A stretch of DNA of 64,000 bases from Boletus sp. NGJ (lineage: Eukaryota > Basidiomycota > Agaricomycetes > Boletales > Boletaceae): positions 104,045 through 168,044 of the forward strand of contig JAGTXK010000242.1 in the NCBI GenBank assembly GCA_019096195.1. The letters run 5' to 3'. The position numbers were made by a program, and so were the translations under genes. Within the stretch, counting starts at the first letter, position 1; each line of letters starts with the position of its first letter. The notes below the pieces were generated by a model, which had not been told where the DNA came from, searched no databases, and was given only the letters and a program-made list of their open reading frames with translations. Shown here in pieces: positions 59,668 to 64,000 of the stretch.

Positions 59668-61400
59668 TGTAGGTGATTCGATGCAATACGTCTATCCTCG
59701 CAATTTGGAGGCCTTGTCGATGGAGGATTCTGACTTGCTTGACATGGACAACGACCATCGTTGGTTAGATGATGCACGAACAAATCATGGATGTACGAGA
59801 CTATAGTATGTACTACTATTACGAGGATATACATAACTCTACGCCACGCGCTATTTGTCAACAGTGCCATAGAACGAGATATCAATATATCAAGTCCCAG
59901 TTGTTATATCCGTCCACCCTGACATTGACATCCCGGAGATGCGCTATCTCGACATCTTCAGAGAAGCACAACATTCACAACGAAAGAGACAGGGTTGAAA
60001 GAGGGAGGTGTCCGGTCGTACGACCAGCGCTGTTGTAGGGCGATGATGATGGCGAGGAGGTCTGTGTGAGATATTGTAAACTGTTATTCTTCGAGTTACG
60101 TTGGCTCTGCATGAGGCGCAATTACCACTTACCAACTATCGTAGGCGCCCCGGAGGTCCGAGTGTGTATGAGGAACAGAGGTGTCGATTGGTGTGGACGA
60201 GATCGGAAGCGTATCTTATGCGTTGGCTCGCTAACCCGCTACTTGTATGGCTCTCGGTCAGCGTCAGATTTCTCGATCATTGGTTATGATGACGGGGTTT
60301 GTGCAAGGCCTGGCAATGTGTCGTCATCTATGGCAATTTTTGGTTGACCTCGTCATCATTGGTCTCATGCAACTTACACTTTGTGGTGAATATCATGATT
60401 CGCCCATTCCCACCTCGCAGGTTTTCTACTTCATACAACAAGGACCAATCCGTCCTGCTTCGACGTCATCATATGAACGCTCGGATCGATGGTATACTCA
60501 TACCAAATTGAACCGTGCGGGCCCATCCGTTACTCGGAAATGCGATTTTACCCATGCTTGACTCCTTCAACGTACCACTAGTGTGATCCACGGGTTGATC
60601 TTGGTCGCTCGAGGGACGAGGGGAGAATACGACGCTTCAAATATGCTTTGGAAGAGGGTAGGAGAACACGACCGTGACGCATTCGATCACACTGCCACGC
60701 ATAATACCGCATTGGTAGAATCTGCTCCCAGAGCTCAGCAGAGTACTTGAGAGCGATCTCAAGAATTTCTGTGAGCTCCAAGCGTGTGATGAAAAATTTG
60801 TCATTGAATGTCCAGAGGTATTACTGGCCTTGACGAAGTATGAACGCAAGAGCTGCGCCACTATTCGAGCCCCGAAGAAACGCGTACGTATGTCTGCGGC
60901 GGCCACCTGTCCGACGTCTATAGCGGTGAGGCCGAGCTGTTCCCGAAACGCCACACAGATGATTGTGAATATGACGTGGTTCGAGATCGGGTGGTGCAAC
61001 ATTTGTCTCCCATCTTGCACGAAAATTTCCTCGGGAGTACGAGCGATCCTTGCTGAAGAACGTCCTGGCCCGGGAATGCACGCGTGTTTTGTGCACGGTA
61101 TGTCGCAAGTGGGCTAATGCGCTCCTCGTGAACCGAGTCCTGGATACGAGATACGACGAGCACTCCCAAGTCCCGGCATAGGATTACCTGCGTCAACACG
61201 GGAAGGTTTGGCCGATGCTGACTGCTTGCCTGGTCGCCGCAATGAGGTCAGCTAGCTGGGATCCGAATAAGCGCCAAAGACACGAGGCGGCCCAATTGAG
61301 AATGGGGGAAAAGTGTTTGTAAGGCTACTACGAGTAAAACGAAAACATCTCGTTCTCTCACACTTCCAAGCCAAGTGACTGCGTAGGACCATCAGTGAGG
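59668..61400. repeat. WD40 array spacer P3-P4
   Basis: Inverted counterpart of the M1-M2 spacer. Contains the 3' flank of P3 (59670-59820), a block at 60060-60560 and the conserved upstream block (60640-61400) before P4. Confidence 0.65.
61085..61400 (+). promoter_or_regulatory. Conserved block upstream of WD40 starts
   Basis: Example of a roughly 300-500 bp block before every WD40 start (also about 28278-28640, 32386-32780, 37063-37480, 48600-48954, 52600-52860, 57090-57443). Recurrent elements include TTTGTGCACGGTATGTCGC, the CGAGGCGGCCCAATTGAGAA-like element and a TCGTTCTTTCACTCTTCGAA-like element about 40-100 bp before the ATG. Proposed as the family promoter from position and conservation alone. 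Confidence 0.45.
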
Positions 61401-63648
61401 ATGTCGTCGATAAAAACTGGTGCGTAACAATTCTGAGGAGTGACCGTGCAACTTGAATGCTGAATTTTACTAAGACCCAACGATGGTACTTGACACCGGC
61501 AGCTTTGTGGTGAGGGCAGTCGCGTTCCACCCTGACGGAAAGCACATTTTTAGCGGGGGTGACAATGGGATTCGACGGTGGCGACTCGAAGATGGTCAAG
61601 AGGTAGGAAAGCAAATGGGAATGTCCCTGAATGCCATTTCTGTGACGAAGGATCGCAAGTGGATAGTATGCGGCACTGATGAGGCGGGGGCAAATGTGTG
61701 GGATACAGAGATGCAGGAAAAGGTCGTTGACGTGGAAGACAGAAACACGGTGAATGCAGTTGATGTTTCCCCAGATTCAACCACATTTGCAGCCGGGATC
61801 GACAGAGCAGTGAGCATCTGGCGAATAACGAGCGGGAAGAGACTCGTTGGCCCGCTGAAGCATGACTTTTATGTCACTGCAGTCAGATTCTCCCCGAACG
61901 GCGAGCGCTTTGCCACGTCCTGCAGGGAAGGCCCCATCCGTGTTTTCGATAGTCGCAATGGGGACGAGCTCATTACCATCGAAACAGTCACACCCTCCAC
62001 ATGGCCAATCACTCCGCTTGCATGGTCCAACAATGGCCAGCAAATTTTCGCTGCATCAACAGACAACAAGATCAAGTTATTTGACGTGTCGACGGGGTCG
62101 CGGCTCGCTGAATCGCAGACCCTCGGTGGCGGCAATGTCTACTCTCTTGCTCTAGCTGCAAATGGGAAATTCATTGCTACCTTTGCAGACAGAGTCATCT
62201 CATTCCTGGACACGTTGAGACTCTCTGTCATTGACTCTGTCATTGAGGACAGCAATGGATTACGGGCAATTGCCATCTCCCCGAACAGTGGCTATTTGGC
62301 GACTGGACAATATGATGGGAAAATTGCCATTCGTGACCTCGGCGGCATTCTCCCGGATGTTTATGGTCCATTCCATGTAAGCATTTGTCCAATTCACAAT
62401 TCGGCATGTGCAATATGCCCTATCTTGCCTCCCACATTGACGCTCCATGTTAGATATCTAATCGCGAGGAAACACAACCAGACGAGCGGCATTCCAATAA
62501 ACCGTCTGACTCCCAAGTAGGAGTTTGCCATTCTGTCACCAAAAGGACCATGTTAACTCACTCGTACGCCAGGAAAATCTTAGGAAATCAGGCCCACTCG
62601 GGTCCTCAACACACAGCGAAGATGGCAACGAGGATCTCCTCGAGGTATCTGTTTGTCCTTTTCCCCAAAAAGCGAGGTCTGACAATTGCACAGGTTGAAG
62701 TGCCATCCGGCGCATCCGCCCCTGAATTTGATTTTGACGAGGTTGGCGATCACTACATTATCCTCTCTCCTTCGTATTGACACTGCTGTAGCCCCCATCT
62801 CCAGAATCGTCTGCCCATTGTGAGGACGAAGTACCACTCCCTGACGCGTTCGATGCCGTAGCGCAGTTGTCAGAAGCCATACCGGCAATCTACCCTCCAT
62901 TGGCATGTGCAGGGGAGCGACTCGACAGTATCGAGTCGTCTCAGGGCATTTCAAAGTTTGCAAAGTGGCTTCGGGCGAAGACCAAGAAGGGTAACAAGGA
63001 CCCCACTCCGCATAAGCCCGGTCGAGCTCCCAGGAAATCGCGTCGGCCTGCCGATCGTCGATCTCCTTCCTACTCACCAGTGAGAGTGGACGCCACAAAC
63101 GAAGGACCTTTGCGGATGGCTGCAGGTCAACGTGTACGAGTGAGTACCCATCCTTGATTGATGATTGGATGCAATGTGTCTAAAATATCATCATAGCGAG
63201 CGGTGGCGAAACCTGTTGTCAAACGAGATGTATGTTATCCCTCGAGTTTGTGTGCAGGGACTCATTAGATGTTACAGCCTAAATCGCCTGCCAAGGATGT
63301 TCATGCTAATCATTCGAAGAAAGCCGCGTCTCGTAGCGGGCAAGGCTCTGCAAAACCACAGGAAGCAGGCCCAGTGCGTCTTCTCTCTTGTCGTTATGCG
63401 CCATGTCATGATCTGTTAGCCGGAACAGGCAAATGATGAATCTCATCCCTCTGCCGAAGGGGTCCATCTCACGGTGCGCGCGCTTCCCTTACTCTTATTT
63501 TGTGACTTTTGTCAGACTCAGTGGATCACATCAGCGAGAATCAGGCAAGGCTACCCTCGAGGCTAACGTTAACGTCAGGCTTTCGATGAAGATGACGTTT
63601 CCCGCATGGATGTGTTGTGGCTCAAGTACCGGGGATGGGAGGCATTGA
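61401..63648 (+). CDS. WD40-repeat protein, copy P4 (intact)
   Basis: Ten exons: 61401-61419, 61475-62376, 62454-62516, 62573-62644, 62694-62741, 62792-63139, 63197-63229, 63269-63373, 63420-63473, 63535-63648; 585 aa, phases consistent. Propeller as in the other copies, with blade 4 ending SCREGPIRVFDSRNG, shared with P3. Intron 7 (63230-63268, 39 nt) has a strong GTATGT donor, the best evidence that exon 7 stops there instead of running to the TAG at 63266. The tail ends WMCCGSSTGDGRH after a slightly longer last exon. Corresponds to M1 in the left arm. Confidence 0.8.
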
Positions 63649-64000
63649 TCCAGGTGATTCGATGCAATACGTATAGTCTCACATCCTGGAAGACTTGTAG
63701 ATGGAACAAAAAATCCTACTTTCGACTTGTTTGACATCGACAACCTATTTCATCGTTGGTTGCATGCATGCATAAATCGTTGATGTACCTGACTACAGTG
63801 TTACTACTCGTACTACGAGAATATGCACAACTCTACGCCGCATGCTATTTGATATAGAGAAGGGGAATGGCATCCACACCCGAACCCAGCACGATGCGCA
63901 TATCCACTCCTCGTGAAACAAAATAGTAAGAGGCCAAGCTTACGCATACGAATAACTTGAAGATCACCTTGCCATCTGCAGCACATCCCTGCCCGGACAG
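63649..64000. repeat. Spacer downstream of P4, window edge
   Basis: Start of another spacer unit with the family 3' flank; the array may continue beyond the window. No gene seen up to 64000. Confidence 0.5.

Overview
This window is nuclear DNA from a basidiomycete fungus, most likely an agaricomycete. The evidence is the many short introns (about 45-60 nt), a divergent H4/H3 histone pair, a fungal Kei1 homologue, and families typical of Agaricomycetes (F-box/LRR-like proteins, HSPA12-like Hsp70 proteins, expanded WD40 genes). A Boletales-like origin is only an impression from the WD40 and Hsp70-like families. I rebuilt gene models by hand from splice sites and reading phase; most close exactly on codon multiples.

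Left part (1-24.5 kb): an F-BAR/RhoGAP gene (822-3495); a broken F-box-like gene (about 4370-5394, minus); the divergent histone pair H4 (minus) and H3 (plus) at 5657-6959; a divergent pair made of a coiled-coil protein (7101-8907, minus) and an Hsp70-like protein (9665-12039, plus). That pair was tandemly duplicated (about 8.35-12.8 kb copied at 12.8-17.0 kb); the second copy is decayed. Then follow the IPC synthase subunit Kei1 (17511-18528), a SIRT1/Hst1-like sirtuin (18861-21289, minus) with three consecutive micro-exons, an F-box protein (21454-22884) and an orphan single-exon gene (23398-24477).

Right part (24.9-64 kb): seven copies of one WD40 gene family. Three point left (26.1-37.1 kb) and four point right (49.0-63.7 kb). 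The arms are inverted relative to each other: coordinates of matched segments sum to about 89,800. They enclose a core of ordinary housekeeping genes: an MFS transporter (37864-40251, minus), the mitochondrial Zim17/Hep1 homologue (40777-41325, minus), the catalytic subunit of DNA polymerase alpha (41471-46716, plus) and a flavin-reductase-like protein (46856-47632, minus). The WD40 genes share a ten-exon plan: a tiny first exon, one exon with a seven-bladed propeller, then eight small exons coding for a basic low-complexity tail. Three copies look intact (30155-32385, 52861-55080, 61401-63648), one has a nonsense codon in the tail, and three carry frameshifts. Spacers between copies carry a repeated, degenerate ORF, and parts of the spacers are more alike between arms than the genes are.

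The unusual points are the inverted WD40 array around POL1 with mosaic copies, a spacer core nearly identical between arms, the sirtuin micro-exons, repeated use of GC-AG introns, and an H3 with a two-residue insertion near K27 and Thr at position 10.
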